A stretch of 35,488 nt of DNA from Paenibacillus sp. J2TS4 (GTDB lineage: Bacteria; Bacillota; Bacilli; Paenibacillales; NBRC-103111). The stretch lies in the NCBI RefSeq assembly GCF_018403245.1, contig NZ_BOSH01000028.1:1-35488 (forward strand). Reading direction: 5' to 3'. Every line of letters begins with the position of its first letter. The first letter of the stretch is position 1. Below the pieces are notes generated by a model, which was given only the letters and a program-made list of their open reading frames with translations, was not told where the DNA came from and ran no database searches. Shown here piece after piece: positions 8,380 through 16,479 of the stretch. The translations under genes and the position numbers were made by a program.

Positions 8380-8426
8380 GAGCAGCGTTTTGAAGCCGAT
8401 ACAAGCTTTGAAACGTTGTTCTTTTT
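8380..8426 (+). terminator. Terminator of the GntR-ABC-enzyme operon
   Basis: The arms at 8380-8396 and 8405-8421 pair over about 17 bases with a few wobble or mismatched positions (core CGTTT...AAACG and GAAGC...GCTTT). TTTTT follows immediately. It begins 22 bases after the stop codon of the LarA-like gene and marks the end of the operon. Confidence 0.7.
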
Positions 8427-8573
8427 GCTTTGCTCTGATCTGCAATCGGTTGTCCTTTTCGTACTCGTCCCGATTAGAAGGAAACAAAAGATTTCATGTC
8501 GAATGTACTTTAAGATTTGATATCATCCTGGAATTGAACTAAGTACGCAGACACACAGGAGGCTTCCCAAGAC

Positions 8574-10322
8574 ATGAAAACGCTTTCGATAAAAACAAAG
8601 CTTCTTTTGTTAATCTTTTTGCTTTTGCTGCCTTATTTGCTATTTAATATTTTTACTTATATCCGTTTGGAAAAGCAAATCGAAGTGAATGCCATGCATT
8701 ACAGCGAACAGCTCGTCCAGCAGTTGAACAGCCGGCTGGATACCTATTTTGACGACCTGGAGCGGTCGTCCCTTCCCATTATTGTTCATCCTCTCGTTCA
8801 ACAATTAATGGATATTTCTCCAGAAAAGGAAGACTACCCATATTTTCACCTGTCCGAACGGATCCGTGAGGAAGTCATTCCTTCCGTTATATTCGATCGG
8901 CCGGAAATATACGGATTTAAGATTGTGTCGGATCAAGGGGCGACTATCGGAAATTTCAGAGGGCTGCAGAACGGAAGCACGAGTGTGAATAATTGGGATG
9001 AAATTCCCAATCACCGGTACAAAATCATTGAAGTCCATTATTTGGATTCCGCTCCGATTTTAACGATTGCGAGAAAATTTTGGTCCACTCCCTCTTACCG
9101 CCACTCGGGGCTGTTGGTGTTTGAATTAAGGCTGAATCATTTAACTCAGCATTTTACCGAGGTTGAACTTGGACCCTCGGGATTTTTACAGGTTATCGAC
9201 GAAAACGGGCAGATTCTTTTTCATTCTCAACAAGAGGAAGCAGGCCAACTTATGGAGACCACGAATCTTGAAATGTCAAAAGGGATGAACACAGGCTCGT
9301 TCATTACGAGGAACGACAAGAATGCAAAGCGGATTGTTTCGTTCGATCGTTCGGGTTTGACCGGCTTGACGGTGATCTCTCAAATTCCCTTTGAAGATTT
9401 GACGGCGAAGCCGATTGTTCGCCACATCAATACATGGATCCATTTGGCATTTATTGCGATGATTATAATAGGTGTCAGTTTATTTTCCTTCTCGTTGACC
9501 CAATCTGTTTCGCATTTGCAAAAATTAATGAGGCAGGCTGAAACGGGCAACCTGCATGTGAGAGCACCCGACAATCGGCAGGATGAAATCGGACGGCTGA
9601 ATAGAAGCTTTAACCATATGGTCGGGCAAATCAGACATCTGATTGAAGTCATTCATAAATCAGAGCTGAGAGAGAAGGAAGGGGTAATCAGGCAAAGGGA
9701 AGCTATGCTGCTGGCGATGCAATCGCAGATCAATCCCCACTTCTTATACAATACGCTGGAAATTATTAATTCTTACGCGATTGTGCAAGAGGTGATGCCT
9801 ATCAGCCGAATGGCGACCGCGCTGGGAGAGATGTTCCGCTACAGCTTTAATGAGCAGGCGAAGGTCACGCTGCAGGATGAAATGGATCATGTCAGCCGGT
9901 ACCTCGAAATACAACTTGAGCGCTATCCGAAATTAGAGGTTCAGCAGGTGTTTGATTACGATGACCTGAAAGCCGTCAAGGCCATTCGTCTTATCGTCCA
10001 GCCCATTGTGGAGAACGCCTTCAAGCACGGGTACTCCAAACACTTCCTGAAGCCGGACTATATAGGGATCTTCGGTGAGGCTTGCCAGGACGGCTATAAG
10101 ATCACCATATCCGATCGCGGGAAGGGCATGGACCCCCGTCGATTAGAGCAATATAACGAACTCCTGCACCAACCTCCGGACGAACAAGTCCAGCCGGATG
10201 GCATTGGTCTGTGGAATGTTCACCAGCGCATACGCTTGACCTATGGCAAGCCTTATGGTCTGACCATTATTAAATCCGGAGCACACGGGACGGATATTGA
10301 ACTGAAGCTTCCCTATGCATGA
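8574..10322 (+). CDS. YesM-type sensor histidine kinase
   Basis: A 582-residue membrane kinase. Layout: a first membrane helix at residues 10-30 (LLLLIFLLLLPYLLFNIF), an extracellular Cache-like sensor of about 240 residues, a second helix near residues 285-310 (HLAFIAMIIIGVSLFSFSL), a HAMP linker, then a His_kinase (LytS/YesM) core with MQSQINPHFLYNT in which H389 is the phosphorylation site. The ATP-binding part shows the N box IVQPIVENAFKHGY and glycine boxes ISDRGKGMD and GIGLWNVHQRI. ACAGGAGG sits eight bases before the ATG. The response regulator follows after 29 bases and then an LplABC-type importer, so the pair probably senses the imported glycan or its breakdown product and switches the importer on. 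Confidence 0.95.
   Translation: MKTLSIKTKLLLLIFLLLLPYLLFNIFTYIRLEKQIEVNAMHYSEQLVQQLNSRLDTYFDDLERSSLPIIVHPLVQQLMDISPEKEDYPYFHLSERIREEVIPSVIFDRPEIYGFKIVSDQGATIGNFRGLQNGSTSVNNWDEIPNHRYKIIEVHYLDSAPILTIARKFWSTPSYRHSGLLVFELRLNHLTQHFTEVELGPSGFLQVIDENGQILFHSQQEEAGQLMETTNLEMSKGMNTGSFITRNDKNAKRIVSFDRSGLTGLTVISQIPFEDLTAKPIVRHINTWIHLAFIAMIIIGVSLFSFSLTQSVSHLQKLMRQAETGNLHVRAPDNRQDEIGRLNRSFNHMVGQIRHLIEVIHKSELREKEGVIRQREAMLLAMQSQINPHFLYNTLEIINSYAIVQEVMPISRMATALGEMFRYSFNEQAKVTLQDEMDHVSRYLEIQLERYPKLEVQQVFDYDDLKAVKAIRLIVQPIVENAFKHGYSKHFLKPDYIGIFGEACQDGYKITISDRGKGMDPRRLEQYNELLHQPPDEQVQPDGIGLWNVHQRIRLTYGKPYGLTIIKSGAHGTDIELKLPYA
8575..8588 (+). promoter_or_regulatory. Candidate cre site over the kinase start codon
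   Basis: TGAAAACGCTTTCG matches 13 of 14 positions of the CcpA consensus TGWAANCGNTNWCA. It overlaps the start codon of the sensor kinase, a place where CcpA would block elongation. The bases also encode ordinary codons (Met-Lys-Thr-Leu-Ser), so a chance match is possible. Confidence 0.4.
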
Positions 10323-10351
10323 TATGACCAAAATGAGAGAGGGGATCCAAG

Positions 10352-11398
10352 ATGTACTCGGTTCTCGTAGTTGACGACGAATATATGATTAAACGCAGTT
10401 TGACTAAAATGATCCAGCAGGATCACAAACGCTTCACCATCGTGGGAGAGGCTGAAGACGGGCAAGAGGCTTGGACGAAGATAGAGCAGTTAAGACCCGA
10501 TATCCTGGTTACGGATGTTTGTATGCCGATAATGGACGGGCTCGCCTTGATTCAAGCCGTCAGAGAGAAGTACAAGTTCATTGAACCGATCATTATTTCC
10601 GGTCACGATGAGTTCGCCTATGCGCAAAAGGCGGTACAGTTCGGCGTCCATGACTATTTATTGAAGCCGCTTCGTCCGGATACGCTGTTTAAAACATTGG
10701 ACGGTGTGTTCGCGAAACTGGAGGAACGGAATCAACGATTCGCCAGACATGGGGAATGGACGGCCCTATGCCGTGATGCGGCGAATAGAATTGTGGAGCA
10801 TATGATGCTTTTCAACGAAGGCAGGATTGTTGCGGAATTAACAAATTGTCATCAGCTCATGCTGAATATGGAAAAAGATTTGGCTCCGTATCCGCTTAAA
10901 AATATGGTTCAAGATCTAATCTCTGCCTGCCATTCATTGCTTGTGGAAAAATATGGTCCAAACTGCCTTGAAATCACACCTTTGAACGCGGCAATGCTGT
11001 CACCGGATCATTACTATAATCAAATGAGGGCTTCCATCTTACGCATGATGAACGAACTGCGCAACAAAAAGAATCTGAAGGTCAATTTAAAAATTAATCA
11101 AGCTATCGAATTAATTAATCAGCGCTTTACAGCCGCTCTATCGCTGGAAGAGATTGCGCAGGCGGTTGGGCTGACCCCTTCTTATTTCAGCAGCGCATTC
11201 GGCGAATCTGTCGGGATGAGCTTTGTCCAATATGTAACTCAACTGAGAATGACCCGGGCTCAAAAGCTGTTGAAAGATTCTTCACTTAAAACCTATGAAG
11301 TAGCCGAATCCGTCGGTTATTATAATTATCCGCATTTTTCACGTGCATTTAAAAAACATACGGGCTTATCCCCGGACCAGTTCCGAAAGCAGACGTAA
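10352..11398 (+). CDS. YesN-type response regulator with AraC DNA-binding domain
   Basis: A 348-residue regulator. The N-terminal receiver domain has the acidic pocket D8/D9, the phospho-acceptor D55 in ILVTDVCMPIMDG, S83 and K105 in YLLKPLRP. A linker of about 130 residues follows. The C-terminal AraC/XylS domain has two helix-turn-helix units: LSLEEIAQAVGLTPSYFSSA and VAESVGYYNYPHFSRAFKKH. It is shorter than many YesN proteins (about 500 residues), mainly through a shorter middle section, but all functional residues are present. GAGAGGGGATCC precedes the ATG. It is the cognate partner of the upstream kinase and the likely activator of the importer that starts about 100 bases downstream. Confidence 0.95.
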   Translation: MYSVLVVDDEYMIKRSLTKMIQQDHKRFTIVGEAEDGQEAWTKIEQLRPDILVTDVCMPIMDGLALIQAVREKYKFIEPIIISGHDEFAYAQKAVQFGVHDYLLKPLRPDTLFKTLDGVFAKLEERNQRFARHGEWTALCRDAANRIVEHMMLFNEGRIVAELTNCHQLMLNMEKDLAPYPLKNMVQDLISACHSLLVEKYGPNCLEITPLNAAMLSPDHYYNQMRASILRMMNELRNKKNLKVNLKINQAIELINQRFTAALSLEEIAQAVGLTPSYFSSAFGESVGMSFVQYVTQLRMTRAQKLLKDSSLKTYEVAESVGYYNYPHFSRAFKKHTGLSPDQFRKQT

Positions 11399-11427
11399 AA
11401 AAACGCAACATTTTAAAAAATAGATCA

Positions 11428-11456
11428 TGTCCATATTCAAGCAGTAAAAATATAAT
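11428..11456 (+). promoter_or_regulatory. Probable promoter of the LplB/LplC/LplA-type importer
   Basis: A perfect -10 TATAAT (11451-11456) is preceded at 17 bases by the weak -35 TGTCCA (11428-11433). A poor -35 is what one expects of a promoter that needs an activator, here presumably the YesN-type regulator just upstream. I could not identify a clear binding repeat for it. Confidence 0.45.
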
Positions 11457-11496
11457 AATGACAGCGCTACCAAACCATTGTGCAAAGGAGGAGTCT

Positions 11497-12402
11497 ATGC
11501 AATCTTTACAACGATTCAGGGTAAGGAATTGGCCGTTGTATACGATGATCTTGCCGGGAGTGCTCTATTTTGCCGTTTTCAAGTACATTCCCTTGACCGG
11601 AAGCATCATTGCTTTTCAAGATTACAACGTATTCGACGGTGTATGGGGAAGTAAATTTGTAGGGCTGAAGCATTTCGTCAATCTGTTTACGTATCCCGAG
11701 TTCTACAGCGTACTGACCAATACGGCATTAATCAGTCTGTATAAGCTTTTTTTCGGCTTTCCGGCTCCTATTCTTTTGGCTCTGTTGTTGAATGAGGTCA
11801 GGAAAGCCTTGTTCAAAAGAACGATTCAAACAGTGCTTTATTTGCCTCACTTTTTGTCCTGGGTCATTGCCGGGGGGCTGATTATCAATTTTTTATCGCC
11901 AAGCTCGGGAGTTGTGAATGAAATTATACGCTCCTTTGGCGGTGAGCCTATTTTCTTTCTTCAAGAGCCGAAATATTTTCGATCCATTATTGTCGGATCG
12001 GGGATATGGAAAGAGGTCGGCTGGAATACGATCATCTATCTGGCTGCCCTTACAGGCATTAATCCGGATTTATATGAGGCCGCTGAAGTCGATGGGGCAG
12101 GGAAGCTTCGCCAGGCCATCAGCATTACGCTTCCCTCATTGATGCCGACGATCATTGTTCTGTTGTTATTAAACATCGGCAACATTTTGGATTTGGGATT
12201 TGAGCAAATCTATATGTTCCTGAACCCGCTAGTGTACGATACGGGAGAGGTGTTTGATACGTATATTTATCGAATCGGTTTATTGGGTGGACAATTCAGC
12301 TATACGACTGCTATTGGTATTTTTAAATCTATCGTCGGCTTTATCTTATTGTTCGGAGCTAACTATATAAGTAAAAAGGTGACGGATAATTCTATCTTCT
12401 GA
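11497..12402 (+). CDS. ABC transporter permease, LplB/YteP type
   Basis: A 301-residue membrane protein, the first channel subunit of a CUT1 importer of the kind used in Bacillus and Paenibacillus for oligosaccharides (LplB, YteP). The opening WPLYTMILPGVLYFAVFKYIPLTGSIIAFQDY is typical of this branch (residues 14-45). The EAA loop is YEAAEVDGAGKLRQAISITL. I chose ATG 11497 because AAAGGAGGAG precedes it at the right spacing; an in-frame ATG 13 codons upstream lies directly behind the -10 element and has no ribosome binding site. The partner permease begins 20 bases after the stop. No ATPase is nearby. Confidence 0.93.
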   Translation: MQSLQRFRVRNWPLYTMILPGVLYFAVFKYIPLTGSIIAFQDYNVFDGVWGSKFVGLKHFVNLFTYPEFYSVLTNTALISLYKLFFGFPAPILLALLLNEVRKALFKRTIQTVLYLPHFLSWVIAGGLIINFLSPSSGVVNEIIRSFGGEPIFFLQEPKYFRSIIVGSGIWKEVGWNTIIYLAALTGINPDLYEAAEVDGAGKLRQAISITLPSLMPTIIVLLLLNIGNILDLGFEQIYMFLNPLVYDTGEVFDTYIYRIGLLGGQFSYTTAIGIFKSIVGFILLFGANYISKKVTDNSIF

Positions 12403-12421
12403 ACATGAAGGGGGCTCGCGC

Positions 12422-13291
12422 ATGATTGGAATGACCAAGGGGCAAAAAGCCTTCTCTGTATTCAACCTCTTATTTTTGACTCTGTTAAGCCTATCGATGC
12501 TGTATCCGTTTCTATATGTGCTGGCAGGCTCCTTCAGCAGCGGTCAAGCGATTTCACAAGGCAGAGTGACGGTTTTTCCGATTGACTCGACCTTGGCGAA
12601 TTATACAGCGGTACTGAGCAATCCGGGGATCTGGCGTTCCTTTGGGGTGACGCTTTTTATTACAGCGGCGGGAACACTGGTTAATTTGCTCCTTACGGCG
12701 CTGATGGCCTACGGATTATCGCATCGGGAATTGAAAGGCCGCTCGCTGATCCTCATTCTGGTGCTGTTTACAATGATCTTTCAAGCGCCGATGATCCCGA
12801 GCTATCTGCTGGTGAAATCCATGGCGATGCTCGATACCCTCTGGTCGCTGATCCTTCCTTCGGCGATTAGCGCGTTCAATCTCATCATCATGATCTCTTT
12901 CTTCCAGAACATCCCCCAAAGCTTATTGGATGCGGCCAAAATCGATGGTTGTGGAGAATATCGGACTTTATGGAAAGTTGTGTTACCGCTTTCAATTCCT
13001 TCGCTATGCACGATCGGACTATTTTATGCGGTCGCCCATTGGAATGGTTATTTTCAAGCCGTTATGTACATTACGAAGCCCAAGCTTTACCCGCTTCAGC
13101 TCAAGCTGCGGCAGCTCATCGTAGAGAATCAGGCGGAACAAATGATGCAGACGGCCTCCTTGACGCTTCAATCGTTGGAAGGAATTAAAATGGCGACGAT
13201 TATCATTGCTTCTGTTCCTATTTTGCTCGTCTATCCTTTCATCCAGAAGCATTTCATTAAAGGCGCCATGCTAGGTTCGATCAAAGGATAA
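12422..13291 (+). CDS. ABC transporter permease, LplC/YtcP type
   Basis: A 289-residue membrane protein, the second channel subunit of the LplABC-type importer. Typical features are the N-terminal LSLSMLYPFLYVLAGSFSSG, the EAA loop LLDAAKIDGCGEYRTLWKVV and the tail PFIQKHFIKGAMLGSIKG, which is diagnostic of the LplC/YtcP branch. AAGGGGGC lies upstream of the ATG. Its stop is followed after about 30 bases by the binding lipoprotein gene. No catabolic enzyme is encoded in this cluster, so the hydrolases that supply its substrate must lie elsewhere. Confidence 0.93.
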   Translation: MIGMTKGQKAFSVFNLLFLTLLSLSMLYPFLYVLAGSFSSGQAISQGRVTVFPIDSTLANYTAVLSNPGIWRSFGVTLFITAAGTLVNLLLTALMAYGLSHRELKGRSLILILVLFTMIFQAPMIPSYLLVKSMAMLDTLWSLILPSAISAFNLIIMISFFQNIPQSLLDAAKIDGCGEYRTLWKVVLPLSIPSLCTIGLFYAVAHWNGYFQAVMYITKPKLYPLQLKLRQLIVENQAEQMMQTASLTLQSLEGIKMATIIIASVPILLVYPFIQKHFIKGAMLGSIKG

Positions 13292-13323
13292 CCCAAAACT
13301 TCTATATGAGGGGGAAAATCGCT

Positions 13324-14886
13324 ATGAAAAGGATCATTTTCATTAAAATATCCGCCATACTCTTGCTGGCCGGTCTGACCGGTTGCGCTTCCAACACGGA
13401 GGTTAAGGAGGGGAAGCCCAATCCATCCGGAGCTGCAGGAGGAGAGCAAGCTCCCGCATTGCGTATCGGACAGACGACTGCCGGCCAACAGTATATTGAG
13501 GCTTCGCCGGATATTAACAAGGATAAGTATGTGGAGAAAATACGAGAGCTGTCGGGCATTAATATTCGAATCGATCCTTTGATACCTTGGCAGGATTACA
13601 AGCAAAAGATGAATTTGCTCTTCGCCGGCGGGGATTTGCCGGATCTATTGCAAACCCAAGGGATCAATGTAGCGGAAGTTGCGCCGGCTGTGGACCATGG
13701 GGCTCTGCTTCCCTTGAATGATTTGATTGAGGAGTACGGCCCTAATCTGAAGAAGAACATCCCGGAAGAGGCCTGGAATTCTCCTAAGGTAAGCAAGGAT
13801 GGGAAGATCTACGGCATTCCCCAGTCTATGTTTGTACGCAACGATAACGTGGTGTATGTGCGCAAAGACTGGCTGGATGCGTTAGGACTGGAAAATCCGA
13901 CAACGGTGGATGATTACATCGAAATGCTCCGTGCCTTCAAGGAAGGGGATCCGAACGGCAACGGAAAGCCTGATGAGATTCCGTATAGCGGCCGGGCCAA
14001 TTTTGCCTTCACCAATATTTTTTTCGGCGCCTATGATGTCATTCCGGACGGTTGGAAATATGAAGACGATCAATTAGTGCCTAATTTTATTCGACCAGGC
14101 ATTAAGGATGCGCTGGAGGTGTACAAGCTTTTATATCAAGAAAAGCTGTTGGATAACGAGTTTATGGTCCAGCAAGGAAAGGACTGGGATGCCAAGATCA
14201 AGGGGCAAGGAACCGTTGGCATGTGGCAGCACGCGGCGACTTATCCCGACAAATGGCTGATGGAGGTTCAAGCCAATACCCCTTCTGCGGAGATTGTCAT
14301 TCTCCCGGCGCCGGTCGGGCCTGATGGCAAAGGCGGCGCTAACAGAGGGTCCTCGGTAGGGATGGTATACGTTATTCCCAAATCGAATGAAAACCCCGAG
14401 ATTGCTATCAAGTATTTGGACTGGCTGTTTAGTGATGAAGCGAAGCAATTCCTGACGTATGGAATGGAAGGGCAAAACTATACGATGGAAGGCAATAAAG
14501 CGATTTATAAATATCCGGAGTCCCAGGAAGAAATTTATGAAGAGCAAATGTACAATATTTTCCTCGATTATATGGGGCAAAGGTACCTGGAAAACCAGGA
14601 TTTTATGGCCGGGCGCAATCAAGGCGAGCTCATTGTTGAAGCCATGACCATTGCGAATAATGAAGGCCGGGTTAACGACGGGTTGGATATGCCGGCGCTG
14701 CCGACGATGCAGGCTCGGCCGGAATTAGCCTATGACGGTCTATGGATGCAATTCGCGGCCAAAGTGATAACCGGAGAAGAGTCGCTGGACGGGTTCAACA
14801 AATTTGTCGAAGACTGGAAAAAGCGTGGCGGTAATGAACTGATCAAGGAAGCAACAGAGTGGTATAAAGAGACGTATCAGAAATAA
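13324..14886 (+). CDS. Extracellular solute-binding lipoprotein, LplA/YtcQ type
   Basis: A 520-residue lipoprotein, the larger size class typical of LplA/YtcQ oligosaccharide-binding proteins. I chose ATG 13324: GAGGGGG lies at the right distance and the sequence then opens MKRIIFIKISAILLLAG with the lipobox LTGC and a small-residue linker. An in-frame ATG six codons earlier overlaps the ribosome binding site. Landmarks of the branch include GGDLPDLLQT, LPLNDLIEEYGPNLKK, GKIYGIPQS and VRKDWLDALGLENPTTVDDY. A GDPNGNGKPDEIPYSG stretch resembles a calcium-binding loop common in these proteins. It ends the cluster; a strong terminator follows. Confidence 0.94.
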   Translation: MKRIIFIKISAILLLAGLTGCASNTEVKEGKPNPSGAAGGEQAPALRIGQTTAGQQYIEASPDINKDKYVEKIRELSGINIRIDPLIPWQDYKQKMNLLFAGGDLPDLLQTQGINVAEVAPAVDHGALLPLNDLIEEYGPNLKKNIPEEAWNSPKVSKDGKIYGIPQSMFVRNDNVVYVRKDWLDALGLENPTTVDDYIEMLRAFKEGDPNGNGKPDEIPYSGRANFAFTNIFFGAYDVIPDGWKYEDDQLVPNFIRPGIKDALEVYKLLYQEKLLDNEFMVQQGKDWDAKIKGQGTVGMWQHAATYPDKWLMEVQANTPSAEIVILPAPVGPDGKGGANRGSSVGMVYVIPKSNENPEIAIKYLDWLFSDEAKQFLTYGMEGQNYTMEGNKAIYKYPESQEEIYEEQMYNIFLDYMGQRYLENQDFMAGRNQGELIVEAMTIANNEGRVNDGLDMPALPTMQARPELAYDGLWMQFAAKVITGEESLDGFNKFVEDWKKRGGNELIKEATEWYKETYQK

Positions 14887-14896
14887 TTATTTTAGT

Positions 14897-14930
14897 CCCT
14901 AAGCATTCATTGCTTAGGGGCTTGTTTTTA
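14897..14930 (+). terminator. Rho-independent terminator after the LplA-type gene
   Basis: CCCTAAGCA (14897-14905) pairs perfectly with TGCTTAGGG (14911-14919) around a 5-base loop, and CTTGTTTTTA follows. It lies ten bases after the stop codon. Confidence 0.88.
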
Positions 14931-15114
14931 TATCAGAATGCGCAAATAATTAAATTTTATTGTCCCTGGCAAAACCATTCGATAAGTAAGAATTAAACAC
15001 TTCGAAACAATACAGGGGCATTTAGATAGTATCGGGACCTTGCAGTGATTGGAGCGCGACGGGATCAGGTTCTTTATTTTCGCCTGGGAGAAGGGTAGCG
15101 TCAACTGTATTTTA

Positions 15115-15330
15115 TGTAGGTAAATTGAAGCGAATGAGGCAAATTGGCTGTATTAAGTGGAAAAACTGCATTTAAAATGGCGGAATTTTGCGGATATCCC
15201 TCTTTTGGCCCAAAACAGATGGAGGTTTTCCATTTAGTTTTCGTTTTCGACCTTAAACGAAGCAAATTAGCTGCATGAAATCCATTTAGATTCCCATGCT
15301 GCGAGTAGACTATGCGAGTAAACTGTGCGA
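15115..15330. repeat. Candidate dispersed intergenic repeat (type A)
   Basis: A non-coding block with an internal imperfect duplication: GCAAATTGGCTGTATTAAG at about 15138 recurs as GCAAATTAGCTGCATGAAA at about 15262. The wording of the block (alternating short Leu/Lys-codon-like AT-rich phrases between GC-poor spacers) resembles the dispersed intergenic repeats I associate with Paenibacillus genomes. That resemblance is from memory and not tested. No ribosome binding site or protein signal is present. The flanks 14931-15114 and 15331-15515 hold nothing I can identify. Confidence 0.4.
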
Positions 15331-15516
15331 GCAGACCCCCGTGTCTGCCGTAATGAGCAGAACGGTGATGCATCACAGCAACTGTCTTATTTTGCGACTT
15401 TGATCCAGCGTCAACTCCAGCAATGAATAGCTAAAATTGCATGATTACATAAAGGCAGTGTGGCGATGTCAAGTGCGAAAGTTGAAATTATAATAATTTA
15501 ATATAGCAACAGGAAG

Positions 15517-15540
15517 CATCTCATAAGTTGAGATGTTTTT
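15517..15540 (+). terminator. Orphan terminator hairpin
   Basis: CATCTCA (15517-15523) pairs with TGAGATG (15529-15535) around a 5-base loop, followed directly by TTTTT. No gene ends here, so it may close a short untranslated transcript or be left over from a lost gene. The AT-rich sequence just upstream does not give a convincing promoter. Confidence 0.55.
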
Positions 15541-15569
15541 CATGGGTGACGAGCTTGATATCCCGGCAA

Positions 15570-15735
15570 TCGGACGCAGCAGGCCCGGCCCAGAATAATC
15601 GCACGAGAATCGCGCCGGGGAGTGCCCCAAGCTTCTAACGAAACTGGGCAGCCTTATTTGTGCAAAATCGGGCGCAGCGGGATTTTAACGAATCTTGGCA
15701 ACGCAATGAGCGGAAAAAGCGATAAAAGGATGCAA
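15570..15735. repeat. Candidate dispersed intergenic repeat (type B)
   Basis: A GC-richer block with internal imperfect repeats: TAACGAAACTGGGCAGC near 15637 and TAACGAATCTTGGCAAC near 15687. It has no open frame of note and stands out from the AT-rich flanks. It looks like a second kind of dispersed intergenic repeat, next to type A. The following 15736-15970 is AT-rich and empty as far as I can tell. Confidence 0.35.
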
Positions 15736-15970
15736 AAAAAGTAATATAACGATATAGGGATTCTTTAAAATTTAAAACAGGGTGAAAATAGTGATTTAAC
15801 GTAACGAGGTTTCGTTATGATCAGTAAAACTCTTAAACAATGAATCGATTAGCCCCAAGACATTCGTTAGTGATCCAAACCCTTGAATTTAGCCCCTATA
15901 GTAATACCAGAGTTCGTTACATGGGTCTGTACCTTGTCAAGTACTGATTTTGAGATTGAGTCATTTTTCA

Positions 15971-16224
15971 ATCAGTAAATGGGAATGGAAATGAGCAGAA
16001 TATCTCCTTGCTTAAACATCATTCCAGCCCCCGTAATCCACTTCATTATCCCAAAATCCATACTACTTACGCTCGCACGTTCAAAATTATTCAATGCCTC
16101 GCATTCACGTTTCATATTCAAATATCCGATAAAATCAAGTACTTCAACCGCGTCTTGTTCGGTAATATGATCAATCATTTTTTTTAATTCTTCTCGATTC
16201 ACACTCAAGGATAACACCGCCTTT
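15971..16224 (-). pseudogene. Broken copy of the toxin-antitoxin pair (antitoxin plus first codons of toxin)
   Basis: This 254-base block is about 96% identical to 17881-18134: about nine substitutions, one single-base deletion and one single-base insertion by my count. It contains the antitoxin reading frame and only the first 11 or so codons of the PemK/MazF toxin. A T lost from the TTTTT run shifts the antitoxin frame after MDF into the toxin frame. A T gained a little further on shifts it again and gives a stop after about 15 toxin codons. The toxin body is absent; homology ends at ATCAGTAAAT. It cannot make a toxin. Whether the altered antitoxin (its first 40 or so residues are intact) still binds anything is unknown. 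Confidence 0.85.
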
Positions 16225-16366
16225 ATTTGAACGATGCGAGTATACTCCATTGCTTCTTTTAGGCGAAATCGCGGAGCAGACACGATCGATCATTTTGTCC
16301 AAGCTTACTGTTCTCATTGGCAATAAGGACTGAATTTGTAAAGTTGAAAATATTATGAAACAGACC

Positions 16367-16394
16367 TTGAACTGAAACTGTCTATTATTATAGA
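16367..16394 (+). promoter_or_regulatory. Probable promoter of the signal-peptidase-like lipoprotein gene
   Basis: TTGAAC (16367-16372) and TATAGA (16389-16394) are 16 bases apart and lie about 85 bases before the start codon. It shows the gene has its own promoter and is not read from the broken toxin-antitoxin copy, which faces the other way. Confidence 0.5.
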
Positions 16395-16479
16395 ACTAAC
16401 CTTTTGCTTACAGCATGGATGAAGTATGAGGCTTTAAATGATGAAAGTATGATGTGTTTAACTGATAGAGGTGAGCAAA

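Noticed and set aside
8362..8384. TCCTGGAGTTTGATCATAG resembles the first bases of 16S rRNA (the common forward primer region).
   Set aside because: The similarity ends after about 20 bases and nothing like rRNA follows. It lies in the spacer before the operon terminator and is taken as chance.
15101..15376. A 91-codon minus-strand frame in the gene-poor region.
   Set aside because: It runs through the candidate intergenic repeat, has no ribosome binding site and shows no protein-family signal.
15517..15540. A CRISPR or phage attachment site in the repeat-rich region 14931-16224.
   Set aside because: No regularly spaced direct repeats, cas gene, integrase or tRNA end is present. The hairpin is a plain terminator.
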